From Marinospirillum sp. (GTDB lineage Bacteria > Pseudomonadota > Gammaproteobacteria > Pseudomonadales > Halomonadaceae): a stretch of 5,824 nt of DNA. Below are positions 1 through 5,663 of this stretch, piece after piece. Each line of letters begins with the position of its first letter. Position 1 is the first letter of the stretch. Under the pieces are notes generated by a model. It worked only from the letters and a program-made list of their open reading frames with translations, did not search any database and was not told the DNA's origin. Where the stretch lies: assembly GCA_007116865.1 (NCBI GenBank), contig SKHR01000091.1:1-5824 (forward strand), in the 5' to 3' direction. Both the position numbers and the translations under genes were made by a program.

Positions 1-80
1 AAGCCGCCGGGCTGGCGGTGTTAGCCCTTGGAGAGAATGTAAGTGGCATAGGTCAAGCACCTGTGTCCGGTTCTCAGTGA
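1..80 (+). CDS. tnpB: TnpB-like RNA-guided nuclease, C-terminal 25 residues only (cut by the window edge)
   Basis: Reading in frame from position 3 gives a tail beginning AAGLAVLALGE and ending in SGSQ before TGA at 78-80. An Ala/Gly-rich 'AAG.AV.A.GE' stretch followed by a short polar tail is typical of the extreme C-terminus of TnpB/OrfB proteins, just after the RuvC and zinc-ribbon regions. The assignment rests mainly on its position immediately before an IS608-type right-end hairpin, because 25 residues alone are weak evidence. TnpB is an RNA-guided DNA endonuclease that cuts sites carrying the element's target motif and so helps the element persist. No catalytic residues lie in the visible part, so it is unknown whether the full protein is intact, or is instead a nuclease-dead relative. 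Confidence 0.6.
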   Translation, partial: AAGLAVLALGENVSGIGQAPVSGSQ

Positions 81-88
81 ATTGGGAA

Positions 89-110
89 TCCCCTTCCTTC
101 AGGGAGGGGA
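89..110 (+). repeat. Subterminal hairpin of the IS right end
   Basis: Bases 89-97 (TCCCCTTCC) pair with 102-110 (GGGAGGGGA) to give a 9-bp stem with one T-G wobble (T95-G104) and a TTCA loop at 98-101. An alternative fold leaves T95 bulged out and has a 5-nt loop. An unpaired T in the stem is a known feature of the IS608 hairpins bound by the TnpA transposase. The hairpin lies 4 bp before the TCAA cleavage site. Confidence 0.75.
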
Positions 111-144
111 GCAGTCAATTAAAACAAGCAGTTTAACCAACTAC

Positions 145-173
145 TGCACAATACTGAATCTCTGGTACACTTC
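145..173 (+). promoter_or_regulatory. Candidate sigma-70 promoter for the TetR gene
   Basis: TGCACA (145-150) and TACACT (168-173) are separated by 17 bp and each matches consensus at 4 of 6 positions. The site lies entirely to the right of the inferred transposon end, so the gene may keep its native promoter. A short inverted repeat, GCAGT (128-132) and ACTGC (143-147), overlaps the -35 box and could be part of an autoregulatory operator. That is speculative, because 5-bp arms occur often by chance. Confidence 0.3.
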
Positions 174-200
174 GTCACAACATCCAGTTCATTCGTCCTT

Positions 201-204
201 GGAG
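201..204 (+). promoter_or_regulatory. Ribosome binding site that supports the GTG start of the TetR gene
   Basis: GGAG at 201-204 lies 10 nt before GTG at 215. No ATG is available in this frame before residue 34, and starting there would remove the first helix of the DNA-binding domain. The GTG is therefore the best start. Confidence 0.5.
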
Positions 205-214
205 TCTTTTTTTC

Positions 215-826
215 GTGACATCCAGTGTTTCTCCAGCGTTGACTGATAAACGTCAGCAAATCATTGAGGCCGCTTCCCACGCTTTTTTGGAGAAGGGCTA
301 TCAGCATGCCAGCATGGAATCGATTGCCCACCAGGCCGGTGTTGCCAAGCAAACACTGTATAACCACTTTGGCAACAAGGACGCCCTGTTCGTCGCCGTA
401 GTTGAGTCCTTATGTCAATGCGGCCATGAAACCATGCGCCAGGAAGATATCCGCAGCGATGAGGTAGAAGCCGCTTTACAGCAGTATGCACAACGCAAGC
501 TAGCCGACCTCATTTCTGCAAGCAACACAGCGCTCTACCGCATGATGATTGCTGAAGCGATGCGCTTTCCGCGCCTGGGGGAGCTTTTTTTCAATATCGG
601 TATGGAAGAAGACCGTCTGGTATTGGTCAGCTTTCTTCAGCGCCAGCAACAAAACGGCAACCTCAAGGTCGATGACCCAGAGCAGGCTGCGTTATTTTTT
701 CAGGGCGCGCTTAATGCCTATTTCAGGCCGCGTTACATCATGACCGGGAAAAAAGCAGACCCCGATAGCATTCAAAAACACATCCAATACTGTATCGATA
801 AATTTTTGCAGCTTTATCGACCTTAA
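215..826 (+). CDS. TetR/AcrR-family transcriptional regulator with AefR-like C-terminal domain
   Basis: This 203-residue protein is of normal length for a TetR-family one-component repressor, which binds DNA as a dimer and releases it on ligand binding. The N-terminal domain (about residues 11-58) shows the family pattern: RQQIIEAASHAFLEKGY, then the helix-turn-helix SIAHQAGVAKQTLYNHFGNK at residues 36-55, with the typical TLYNHF recognition helix. The C-terminal ligand and dimer domain, with RMMIAEAMRFPRLGELFF at residues 109-126, resembles the TetR_C_7/AefR-like group. Members of that group often control efflux pumps or stress functions, but no efflux gene is visible here, so the target is unknown. 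Any divergent or adjacent target upstream would lie beyond the transposon end at 118. The gene converges on rimO and their stop codons overlap. It is confidently a TetR regulator; its specificity is not known. Confidence 0.93.
   Translation: MTSSVSPALTDKRQQIIEAASHAFLEKGYQHASMESIAHQAGVAKQTLYNHFGNKDALFVAVVESLCQCGHETMRQEDIRSDEVEAALQQYAQRKLADLISASNTALYRMMIAEAMRFPRLGELFFNIGMEEDRLVLVSFLQRQQQNGNLKVDDPEQAALFFQGALNAYFRPRYIMTGKKADPDSIQKHIQYCIDKFLQLYRP
795..820. repeat. Perfect 8-bp inverted repeat at the 3' end of the TetR gene, possible bidirectional 3'-end hairpin
   Basis: TCGATAAA (795-802) and TTTATCGA (813-820) are perfectly complementary around a 10-nt loop. The repeat lies in the last codons of the TetR gene and just past the stop of the convergent rimO gene. 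No U-tract follows on either strand, so it is not a textbook intrinsic terminator. It is nevertheless the only evident hairpin between the two convergent genes, and could slow polymerase or protect transcript ends. Confidence 0.45.
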
Positions 827-2166
827 ATTCGCCGTCCCCAAAGGTCATGCTCATCAGCATCGGTGACTTGAACCTGAACCCGCTGCCCAGGTTGCAGGTC
901 GGTTTCGCCGAGCAGAAAAATCTGTCCATCGATCTCTGGTGCATCGGCCCAGGTGCGGCCCGCCGCCCCATCATCACCAACGTCATCAATCAGCACTTCC
1001 AGGGTTTTGCCGATTTTTTGCTGCAAACGGGCAGCACTGATTTGCGCCTGTTTTTCCATGAATCGCGCCAAACGCTCTTCTTTAACGGCTTCTGGCACCG
1101 CATTGGGTAATTGATTGGCTGTTGCGCCCTCCACCGCGGAATAAGTGAAACAGCCAACACGATCCAACTGCGCTTCATCCAAAAAGTCTAAAAGATATTC
1201 AAACTGGGCTTCTGTCTCACCAGGAAAACCGACAATGAAGGTGGAACGTAAGGTCAGATCAGGACACGCCTTGCGCCAGGTCAGAATGCGCTCCAGGGTT
1301 TTCTCACTGGCGGCAGGGCGCTTCATCGACTTGAGCACTTCTGGGTGAGCATGTTGAAACGGAACATCCAAATAGGGCAGGATTTTACCTTCAGCCATGA
1401 GTGGCAAAATCTCATCCACATGAGGGTAAGGGTAGATATAGTGCAGGCGGACCCACGCCCCCAGGTCACCTAAAGCCTCACACAGGGCCTTCATTTGAGT
1501 TTTGATGGGCCGCCCTTGATGAAATCCCGTGCGATATTTCAGATCCAGCCCATAAGCACTGGTGTCCTGCGAAACCACCAGCAACTCTTTGACACCGGCA
1601 TTGACCAGCCGCTCAGCTTCACCCAGCACCTCCCCGATCGGCCGTGAAACCAGATCACCGCGCAAGGATGGGATGATGCAAAAAGTACAGCGATGGTTGC
1701 AGCCTTCGGAAATTTTCAGATAGGCGTAGTGGCGTGGGGTCAGTTTGATGCCTTGGGGTGGCAGCAAGTCCACATAGGGATCATGTTCAGTGGGTGGAGG
1801 CAGATGTTGATGTACCGCCTGAACCACCTGCTCGTACTGCTGTGGCCCGGTCACCGCTAGCACCTGGGGATGCAGGTCACGAATGCGCCCTTCTTCGACC
1901 CCCATGCAGCCAGTGACAATCACTCGACCATTTTCATTGAGCGCTTCACCGATGGCCTCCAGGGACTCTGCTTTCGCCGCATCGATAAAACCGCAGGTGT
2001 TCACCACCACCAGATCGGCATCCTCATAACTGGCCACCAGGTCGTAACCCTCAGAGCGCAGTTGCGTCAGAATGCGCTCCGAATCAACCAGGGCTTTTGG
2101 GCACCCCAGACTGACAAAACCAACACGGGGAGAAGCGGACTTAACAGGGTTTGAGGCAGCAGACAT
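823..2166 (-). CDS. rimO: Ribosomal protein S12 methylthiotransferase RimO
   Basis: RimO is a cytoplasmic radical-SAM enzyme that adds a methylthio group to the beta carbon of a conserved aspartate of ribosomal protein S12, using two [4Fe-4S] clusters. The 447-residue product is close to E. coli RimO (441). The N-terminal MTTase domain carries the three cluster cysteines in GFVSLGCPKALVDSE (Cys22), NTCGF (Cys58) and VTGCMG (Cys87). The radical-SAM domain has SEGCNHRCTFCIIPS (Cys156, Cys160, Cys163). A TRAM domain occupies about residues 380-447 and ends in DEHDLWGRRI. The GCPK motif and SLRGDLVSRP separate it from the tRNA enzyme MiaB. The ATG at 2166 (MSAASNP) is preferred: an in-frame TTG 12 nt upstream has no ribosome binding site, while GGAAG lies 5 nt before the ATG. 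It is transcribed divergently from uvrY, and its stop overlaps that of the TetR gene. Confidence 0.96.
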   Translation of the reverse strand: MSAASNPVKSASPRVGFVSLGCPKALVDSERILTQLRSEGYDLVASYEDADLVVVNTCGFIDAAKAESLEAIGEALNENGRVIVTGCMGVEEGRIRDLHPQVLAVTGPQQYEQVVQAVHQHLPPPTEHDPYVDLLPPQGIKLTPRHYAYLKISEGCNHRCTFCIIPSLRGDLVSRPIGEVLGEAERLVNAGVKELLVVSQDTSAYGLDLKYRTGFHQGRPIKTQMKALCEALGDLGAWVRLHYIYPYPHVDEILPLMAEGKILPYLDVPFQHAHPEVLKSMKRPAASEKTLERILTWRKACPDLTLRSTFIVGFPGETEAQFEYLLDFLDEAQLDRVGCFTYSAVEGATANQLPNAVPEAVKEERLARFMEKQAQISAARLQQKIGKTLEVLIDDVGDDGAAGRTWADAPEIDGQIFLLGETDLQPGQRVQVQVTDADEHDLWGRRI

Positions 2167-2204
2167 AAAGGCTTCCAACTTAGCGGCGAGGAATCAAGGC
2201 GTGG

Positions 2205-2233
2205 ATTCTACCGTTTGCACTGACGAAGGTCAC
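2205..2233 (-). promoter_or_regulatory. Predicted sigma-70 promoter of rimO
   Basis: On the minus strand GTGACC (2233-2228) and TAGAAT (2210-2205) are 17 bp apart. The -10 box matches consensus at 5 of 6 positions and the -35 at 4 of 6. The start point would be near 2198, leaving a leader of about 30 nt before the rimO ATG. Confidence 0.5.
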
Positions 2234-2241
2234 CCCATCTG

Positions 2242-2270
2242 ATTTCAAATGCGGTGGATTTTGTTATCCT
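2242..2270 (+). promoter_or_regulatory. Candidate extended -10 promoter of uvrY
   Basis: TGTTATCCT (2262-2270) is an extended -10 element (TGn followed by TATCCT). The upstream hexamer ATTTCA (2242-2247, 17-bp spacer) matches the -35 consensus poorly, as is common for extended -10 promoters. GGAT (2256-2259) and ATCC (2266-2269) form a small inverted repeat over the -10 box. A start near 2277 would give a leader of about 38 nt. Confidence 0.35.
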
Positions 2271-2296
2271 TGGGGACTGAAAAAAGCGGGGTTCAC

Positions 2297-2303
2297 TAAG
2301 GAG
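2297..2303 (+). promoter_or_regulatory. Strong ribosome binding site that fixes the GTG start of uvrY
   Basis: TAAGGAG ends 11 nt before GTG at 2315. The GTG codon begins the conserved N-terminus MIRVLIIDDHE, which lines up with MINVLLVDDHE of E. coli UvrY, so the start is secure. Confidence 0.75.
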
Positions 2304-2314
2304 CGCAACGCACG

Positions 2315-2953
2315 GTGATACGAGTTCTGATAATCGACGACCATGAAGTGGTTCGTACCGGCATCAGCAAAGTGCTCGGCGATACCGATGGCATTGAAGT
2401 TGTTGGGGTCGCTGCCAGCGGTGAGGATGGCATACAACTGGCTCGAGACAATCCGCCCGATGTCGTACTAATGGACGTCAAAATGCCCGGCATTGGTGGT
2501 GTTGAAGCGACACGCAAAATCACTCGCTTACTGCCAGAGGTCCGTGTGATCGGCTTGACTGCCAGTGGTGATGAAATTTTTGTTCAGCGCCTGCTTCAAG
2601 CCGGTGCCCGAGGGTATTTGACCAAAGGTGCAGGATTTGATGAGGTGATTCGGGCGATTCGTTTGGTCGCCAACGGTCAGCGTTATGTGGATCCTACCCT
2701 GGCCAGTGGCTTGTTGATCCGTCAGCCTGAAGGCCAGGCCAATCCTTTTTCACAACTGTCCGAACGGGAACTCCAGGTCGCATTGATGATCGTCAGCGGT
2801 CAAAAAGCCCAGGAAGTCGCCGATCAGCTCTTTGTCAGTCCGCGTACCATCAATACCTATCGCTACCGGATTTTTGAAAAGCTCCAGGTGCGCAATGATG
2901 TGGAGCTGACACACTTGGCGCTCAGACATGGCCTGATTGATGTCAACGAGTAA
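2315..2953 (+). CDS. uvrY: Response regulator UvrY/GacA/SirA (FixJ/NarL family)
   Basis: This 212-residue two-domain response regulator is the output partner of the BarA/GacS sensor kinase. In gammaproteobacteria it activates small RNAs such as CsrB/RsmZ, which titrate CsrA/RsmA and so affect carbon storage, motility, biofilm and virulence. The receiver domain (about 1-120) has the acidic pair Asp8/Asp9, the phospho-acceptor Asp54 in VVLMDVKMPGIGG, Thr82 and Lys104. The LuxR-type helix-turn-helix (about 148-208) contains LSERELQVALMIVSGQKAQE and SPRTINTYRYRIFEKL. The C-terminal DVELTHLALRHGL is very close to E. coli UvrY. The link to uvrC is the conserved uvrY-uvrC arrangement. No barA/gacS gene lies in the window. 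Its last 14 bases overlap the start of uvrC. Pseudomonads call the same gene gacA. Confidence 0.95.
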   Translation: MIRVLIIDDHEVVRTGISKVLGDTDGIEVVGVAASGEDGIQLARDNPPDVVLMDVKMPGIGGVEATRKITRLLPEVRVIGLTASGDEIFVQRLLQAGARGYLTKGAGFDEVIRAIRLVANGQRYVDPTLASGLLIRQPEGQANPFSQLSERELQVALMIVSGQKAQEVADQLFVSPRTINTYRYRIFEKLQVRNDVELTHLALRHGLIDVNE

Positions 2954-4784
2954 CGACAGCTCAGGGTTTGATCATAAAACCTGGCTAAAGAAGGTCACTC
3001 AGTCCCCCGGCATTTATCAAATGTTTGCCGCTGATGGCAAGATTCTCTATGTCGGTAAGGCACGCAACTTAAAAAAACGGGTGGCAAGTTATTTTCGCAG
3101 CCAGGGGCTCAACCCCAAAACCCAGGCACTGGTCAGCCGCATTCACCACATTGAAGTCACCGTCACGCGCAGCGAAATCGAGGCGCTGCTGCTTGAACAG
3201 AACCTGATCAAAGCTCTAAAGCCGCCGTTCAATATTCTGCTGCGTGACGACAAGTCCTACCCCTTTTTGCACTTCTCCGACCATCCCTGGCCTGCGCTTT
3301 CATTGCGTCGTGCGCGCCATCAACGTGGCCCAGGACAATGGTTTGGCCCCTATCCCAGCGCCCAAAATGTGCGTGATACCCTGCAGTTGCTCTACAAGGT
3401 GTTTCAAATTCGTCAGTGTGATGACACCACCTTCAGCCATCGCACCCGCCCCTGTTTGCAGTATCAAATCAAGCGCTGCTCCGCACCCTGCACGGGCCAG
3501 ATCACGGCTCAGGCCTATGCTGAAGACCTGCAACATGCCCAGTGGCTGCTCAAGGGCAAAAGCCAGGCGCTGACGCAGACCCTGGCAGAAAAAATGGAGG
3601 CCGCTGCCGCTGCACTGGATTTTGAACAGGCGGCCCATTATCGCGATCAAATTCAGCAGTTGCGTCAACTGCAAAGTCAGCAGGATGTGGATACCGGCGT
3701 CGGTGATGTGGATGTCTTTGCACTGGCTGCTCAGGCCGGGCGCTGCTGTATCAGCCTGCTACAAGTGCGTGAAGGGCGTTTGATCGGCACCCGCCACTTC
3801 AACTTCAAAGATCCGCTGGAAAGCCAGGCCGAAGCCAGCCTGACTGCTTTTATTGCTCAGTATTTTTTATCCAGAACTGCGCTGCCGCCCGCCACTGAAA
3901 TTCTGTTGAGCCATCCGATAGAAGCGGTCGACACGCTGCAAGCTGCCTTGTCTGAACGCTTCGGCTACACCTCAAGAATTGCCTGGCAGGTACGCAGCCA
4001 AAGAGCCCGCTGGCTGGATCTGGCCCGCACCAATGCCGATCAGCAGCTAAGCAGCCAGCTCAACCAGTCCGACCTGCAACACGCCCGTTTGCAAGCTCTG
4101 CAAACCCTGACCGGATTGGAGCAAGCCCCCAAGCGCCTGGAATGCTTTGATATCAGCCACAGCCAGGGTGAAGCAACCGTGGCCTCCTGCGTGGTTTTCG
4201 ATGATCAGGGGCCACGCAAATCGGACTATCGACGCTTTAATATTGAGGGCATCACCGCAGGGGATGACTACGCCGCGATGGCTCAGGCGCTACGCCGACG
4301 TTACCTGAAGGTTCAGGCCGGTGACCTGCCCTGCCCCGATCTTTTGATTGTCGATGGCGGCAAAGGTCAGCTCAATGCCGCTAGGGCCGTGCTCAATGAA
4401 CTGGCACTGTCACAGATCACACTGATCGGTGTCGCCAAAGGCAGCACACGCAAAGCGGGGTTTGAAACCCTGTTTATTGAGGACACCCAAAATGCGGTTG
4501 ATCTGCCCGGCCACTCACCAGCACTCAACCTGATCCAGCATATTCGTGATGAGGCGCACCGCTTTGCGATCACTGGGCATCGGCAAAAAAGAGACAAGTC
4601 ACGCACACAGACACGTTTTCTTGCCGAGGTCAAAGGCATTGGCAGCAAACGCCGCCAAGCCTTGCTGCGTCATTTTGGTGGCAAGGCCGCTGTTGCCCAG
4701 GCCAGCATCAACGATCTTTGCCAGGTCGAAGGCATAAGTCGTGCCATGGCCGAAGCAATTCATGCTAATCTGCACCCTGAGTAA
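2940..4784 (+). CDS. uvrC: UvrABC excinuclease subunit C
   Basis: UvrC is recruited to the UvrB-DNA complex and makes both incisions, 3' and 5' of a bulky lesion, in nucleotide excision repair. The 614-residue product matches the usual length (E. coli 610). Order of parts: a GIY-YIG nuclease (about 21-105; GIY at 24-26, YVG at 37-39, conserved Arg42) for the 3' cut; a cysteine cluster Cys160, Cys172, Cys180, Cys184 with the 12-8-4 spacing of the E. coli Fe-S ligands; a UVR motif (about 219-241) that contacts UvrB; an RNase H-like nuclease for the 5' cut with FDISH (Asp404), GDDYAAM (442-448) and VDGGKGQ (Asp472); and a C-terminal double helix-hairpin-helix (about 560-612) that binds DNA. The ATG at 2940 is chosen; an adjacent TTG at 2937 is also in frame. 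No strong ribosome binding site is seen, and the 14-bp overlap with uvrY suggests translational coupling. Confidence 0.97.
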   Translation: MSTSNDSSGFDHKTWLKKVTQSPGIYQMFAADGKILYVGKARNLKKRVASYFRSQGLNPKTQALVSRIHHIEVTVTRSEIEALLLEQNLIKALKPPFNILLRDDKSYPFLHFSDHPWPALSLRRARHQRGPGQWFGPYPSAQNVRDTLQLLYKVFQIRQCDDTTFSHRTRPCLQYQIKRCSAPCTGQITAQAYAEDLQHAQWLLKGKSQALTQTLAEKMEAAAAALDFEQAAHYRDQIQQLRQLQSQQDVDTGVGDVDVFALAAQAGRCCISLLQVREGRLIGTRHFNFKDPLESQAEASLTAFIAQYFLSRTALPPATEILLSHPIEAVDTLQAALSERFGYTSRIAWQVRSQRARWLDLARTNADQQLSSQLNQSDLQHARLQALQTLTGLEQAPKRLECFDISHSQGEATVASCVVFDDQGPRKSDYRRFNIEGITAGDDYAAMAQALRRRYLKVQAGDLPCPDLLIVDGGKGQLNAARAVLNELALSQITLIGVAKGSTRKAGFETLFIEDTQNAVDLPGHSPALNLIQHIRDEAHRFAITGHRQKRDKSRTQTRFLAEVKGIGSKRRQALLRHFGGKAAVAQASINDLCQVEGISRAMAEAIHANLHPE

Positions 4785-4826
4785 ACTGATCACCCTTTTC
4801 AATGCGATGCCCTGGATAAACAACGG

Positions 4827-5387
4827 ATGAACCTGCCGACTTACCTGACTTTATTACGAATTTTTGTGATCCCTCTGCTGGTCATCATCTATTACCTACC
4901 ATTTGAAAGCCGCTATCTGATCTGTGCCGGACTCTTTGCTGCTGCCGCTTTCACGGATTGGCTGGACGGTTTTCTGGCCCGGCGCTGGAATCAAACCACC
5001 CCCTTTGGGGCATTCCTTGATCCAGTCGCTGACAAACTCATGGTGGCGGTTGCCTTGGGTGTGTTGATTGAAGCCCATGCCACCTGGATTCTGACTTTTC
5101 CCGCTCTGATCATCATTGGACGTGAAATTGTCATTTCCGCCCTGCGCGAGTGGATGGCGGAAATCGGTAAAAGTGCTCAAGTGGCGGTGAGTTGGCTGGG
5201 AAAAGTCAAAACCACACTGCAAATGCTGGCGATTTTTCTTCTGCTCCTGGTTCCGCCAGGAGAGTGGCAGGCCTGGTTTGGGGTTGCCTGCCTGTACCTT
5301 GCCGCTTTGCTAACGCTTTGGTCTATGGTGATTTATTTGCAGGCCGCCCGACCTCATTTGTTGACAGATGAGAAACACCCCCTATAA
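4827..5387 (+). CDS. pgsA: CDP-diacylglycerol-glycerol-3-phosphate 3-phosphatidyltransferase PgsA
   Basis: PgsA is an inner-membrane enzyme that makes phosphatidylglycerophosphate from CDP-diacylglycerol and glycerol-3-phosphate. This is the committed step toward phosphatidylglycerol and cardiolipin. The 186-residue length is typical (E. coli 182). It begins with the family signature NLPTYLTLLRI. The CDP-alcohol phosphotransferase motif is complete: Asp44, Asp47-Gly48, Ala51-Arg52, Gly61, Asp65 and Asp69, in DWLDGFLARRW and GAFLDPVADK. About six hydrophobic segments are visible (about 6-26, 30-44, 69-84, 86-106, 128-142, 149-173). The GKVKTTLQM stretch (125-133) is also typical of PgsA. It follows uvrC after 42 bp with no terminator and only a weak ribosome binding site, so it is probably cotranscribed with uvrC. 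Its stop codon lies inside the -10 box of the tRNA promoter. Confidence 0.96.
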   Translation: MNLPTYLTLLRIFVIPLLVIIYYLPFESRYLICAGLFAAAAFTDWLDGFLARRWNQTTPFGAFLDPVADKLMVAVALGVLIEAHATWILTFPALIIIGREIVISALREWMAEIGKSAQVAVSWLGKVKTTLQMLAIFLLLLVPPGEWQAWFGVACLYLAALLTLWSMVIYLQAARPHLLTDEKHPL

Positions 5388-5388
5388 T
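5361..5388 (+). promoter_or_regulatory. Consensus sigma-70 promoter of the tRNA operon, inside the 3' end of pgsA
   Basis: TTGACA (5361-5366) and TATAAT (5383-5388) both match consensus at 6 of 6 positions, with a 16-bp spacer. The predicted start is about 5395-5397, six to eight bases before the mature 5' end of tRNA-Gly. The GC-rich stretch GTCGCC after the -10 resembles the discriminators of stringently controlled stable-RNA promoters. No A/T-rich UP element is seen upstream. The pgsA stop TAA (5385-5387) is part of the -10 box. Confidence 0.88.
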
Positions 5389-5402
5389 GTCGCCTCAGTT
5401 GC

Positions 5403-5477
5403 GCGGGAATAGCTCAGTGGTAGAGCACAACCTTGCCAAGGTTGGGGTCGCGAGTTCGAATCTCGTTTCCCGCTCCA
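5403..5477 (+). tRNA. glyW: tRNA-Gly (anticodon GCC)
   Basis: The 75-nt gene has a perfect acceptor stem (5403-5409 with 5467-5473), discriminator T and encoded CCA (5475-5477). The anticodon GCC is at 5435-5437 in the loop TTGCCAA, closed by the stem CAACC/GGTTG. The TTCGAAT T loop is present. It is nearly identical to E. coli glyW but its D loop is one base shorter. It decodes GGC and GGU. Confidence 0.97.
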
Positions 5478-5484
5478 CTTACGA

Positions 5485-5558
5485 GGCTGGGTGGCAGAGT
5501 GGTTATGCAGCGGATTGCAAATCCGTGGACGCCGGTTCGATTCCGACCCCAGCCTCCA
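5485..5558 (+). tRNA. cysT: tRNA-Cys (anticodon GCA)
   Basis: The 74-nt gene starts 7 nt after tRNA-Gly. The acceptor stem GGCTGGG (5485-5491) pairs with CCCAGCC (5548-5554), followed by T and encoded CCA. Anticodon GCA is at 5517-5519 in the loop TTGCAAA. The T stem carries one C-A mismatch (C5532 opposite A5546). It decodes UGC and UGU. A run of seven T follows the CCA. Confidence 0.97.
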
Positions 5559-5576
5559 TTTTTTTATCTCTACCCT

Positions 5577-5663
5577 GCCCGGGTGGTGGAATTGGTAGAC
5601 ACAAGGGATTTAAAATCCCTCGCTCTTTCGAGCGTGCCGGTTCGATTCCGGCCTCGGGCACCA
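5577..5663 (+). tRNA. leuZ: tRNA-Leu (anticodon TAA)
   Basis: This is an 87-nt class II tRNA with acceptor stem 5577-5583 pairing with 5653-5659 (one G-T wobble), discriminator A and encoded CCA. Anticodon TAA is at 5611-5613, flanked by the stem AGGGA/TCCCT. The long variable arm is a perfect CGCTC-TTTC-GAGCG hairpin at 5621-5634. It reads UUA and, by wobble, UUG. Its place after Gly and Cys matches leuZ. Confidence 0.97.

Larger units (their letters stand above)
1..118 (+). mobile_element. Right end of an IS200/IS605-family (IS608-type) insertion sequence, left part outside the window
   Basis: The segment contains the end of a TnpB-like reading frame (stop at 78-80), a GC-rich hairpin at 89-110 and the tetranucleotide TCAA at 115-118. 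The tetranucleotide GAAT sits directly at the 5' foot of the hairpin (86-89). In IS608 the right end is cut by TnpA after TCAA, which is recognised by base contacts with a GAAT guide just 5' of the hairpin; both tetranucleotides are present here in that order. The element is therefore inferred to end at 118, with 119 onward being host flank. Such elements move as single strands, have no terminal inverted repeats and make no target duplication. Whether a tnpA gene is present, or only tnpB (IS1341-like), cannot be seen. Confidence 0.72.
1..138 (+). ncRNA. Predicted 3' part of TnpB guide RNA (omega RNA/reRNA) with its guide at about 119-138
   Basis: In characterised IS200/IS605 elements the TnpB-bound RNA is transcribed from the 3' end of tnpB through the right end, and its last 16-20 nt come from the DNA just outside the element. 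Applied here, the scaffold would run from left of the window through the hairpin at 89-110 to TCAA at 115-118, and the guide would begin at 119 (5' TTAAAACAAGCAG...). The hairpin and boundary are seen in the sequence. Transcription, the 5' end and the exact guide length are inferred from the family. Confidence 0.45.

Noticed and set aside
119..491. Minus-strand frames opposite the 5' half of the TetR gene and its leader
   Set aside because: No recognisable protein features or ribosome binding sites; the plus-strand TetR domain explains the coding signal.
738..2154. Several frames of 60-95 codons on both strands within rimO
   Set aside because: All are shadows of rimO, whose conserved cysteine motifs and full length are unambiguous.
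2166..2178. Longer rimO starting at TTG (2178)
   Set aside because: No ribosome binding site precedes the TTG, while the ATG at 2166 has a modest one, and RimO family proteins do not need the extra four residues.
2233..2275. CCCCA/TGGGG inverted repeat in the rimO-uvrY spacer
   Set aside because: Five-base arms separated by 33 nt are expected by chance and do not suggest a riboswitch or a defined operator.
3244..4823. Alternative frames inside uvrC and at the uvrC-pgsA junction
   Set aside because: Low-complexity translations with no family signature, overlapping a gene with intact domains throughout.
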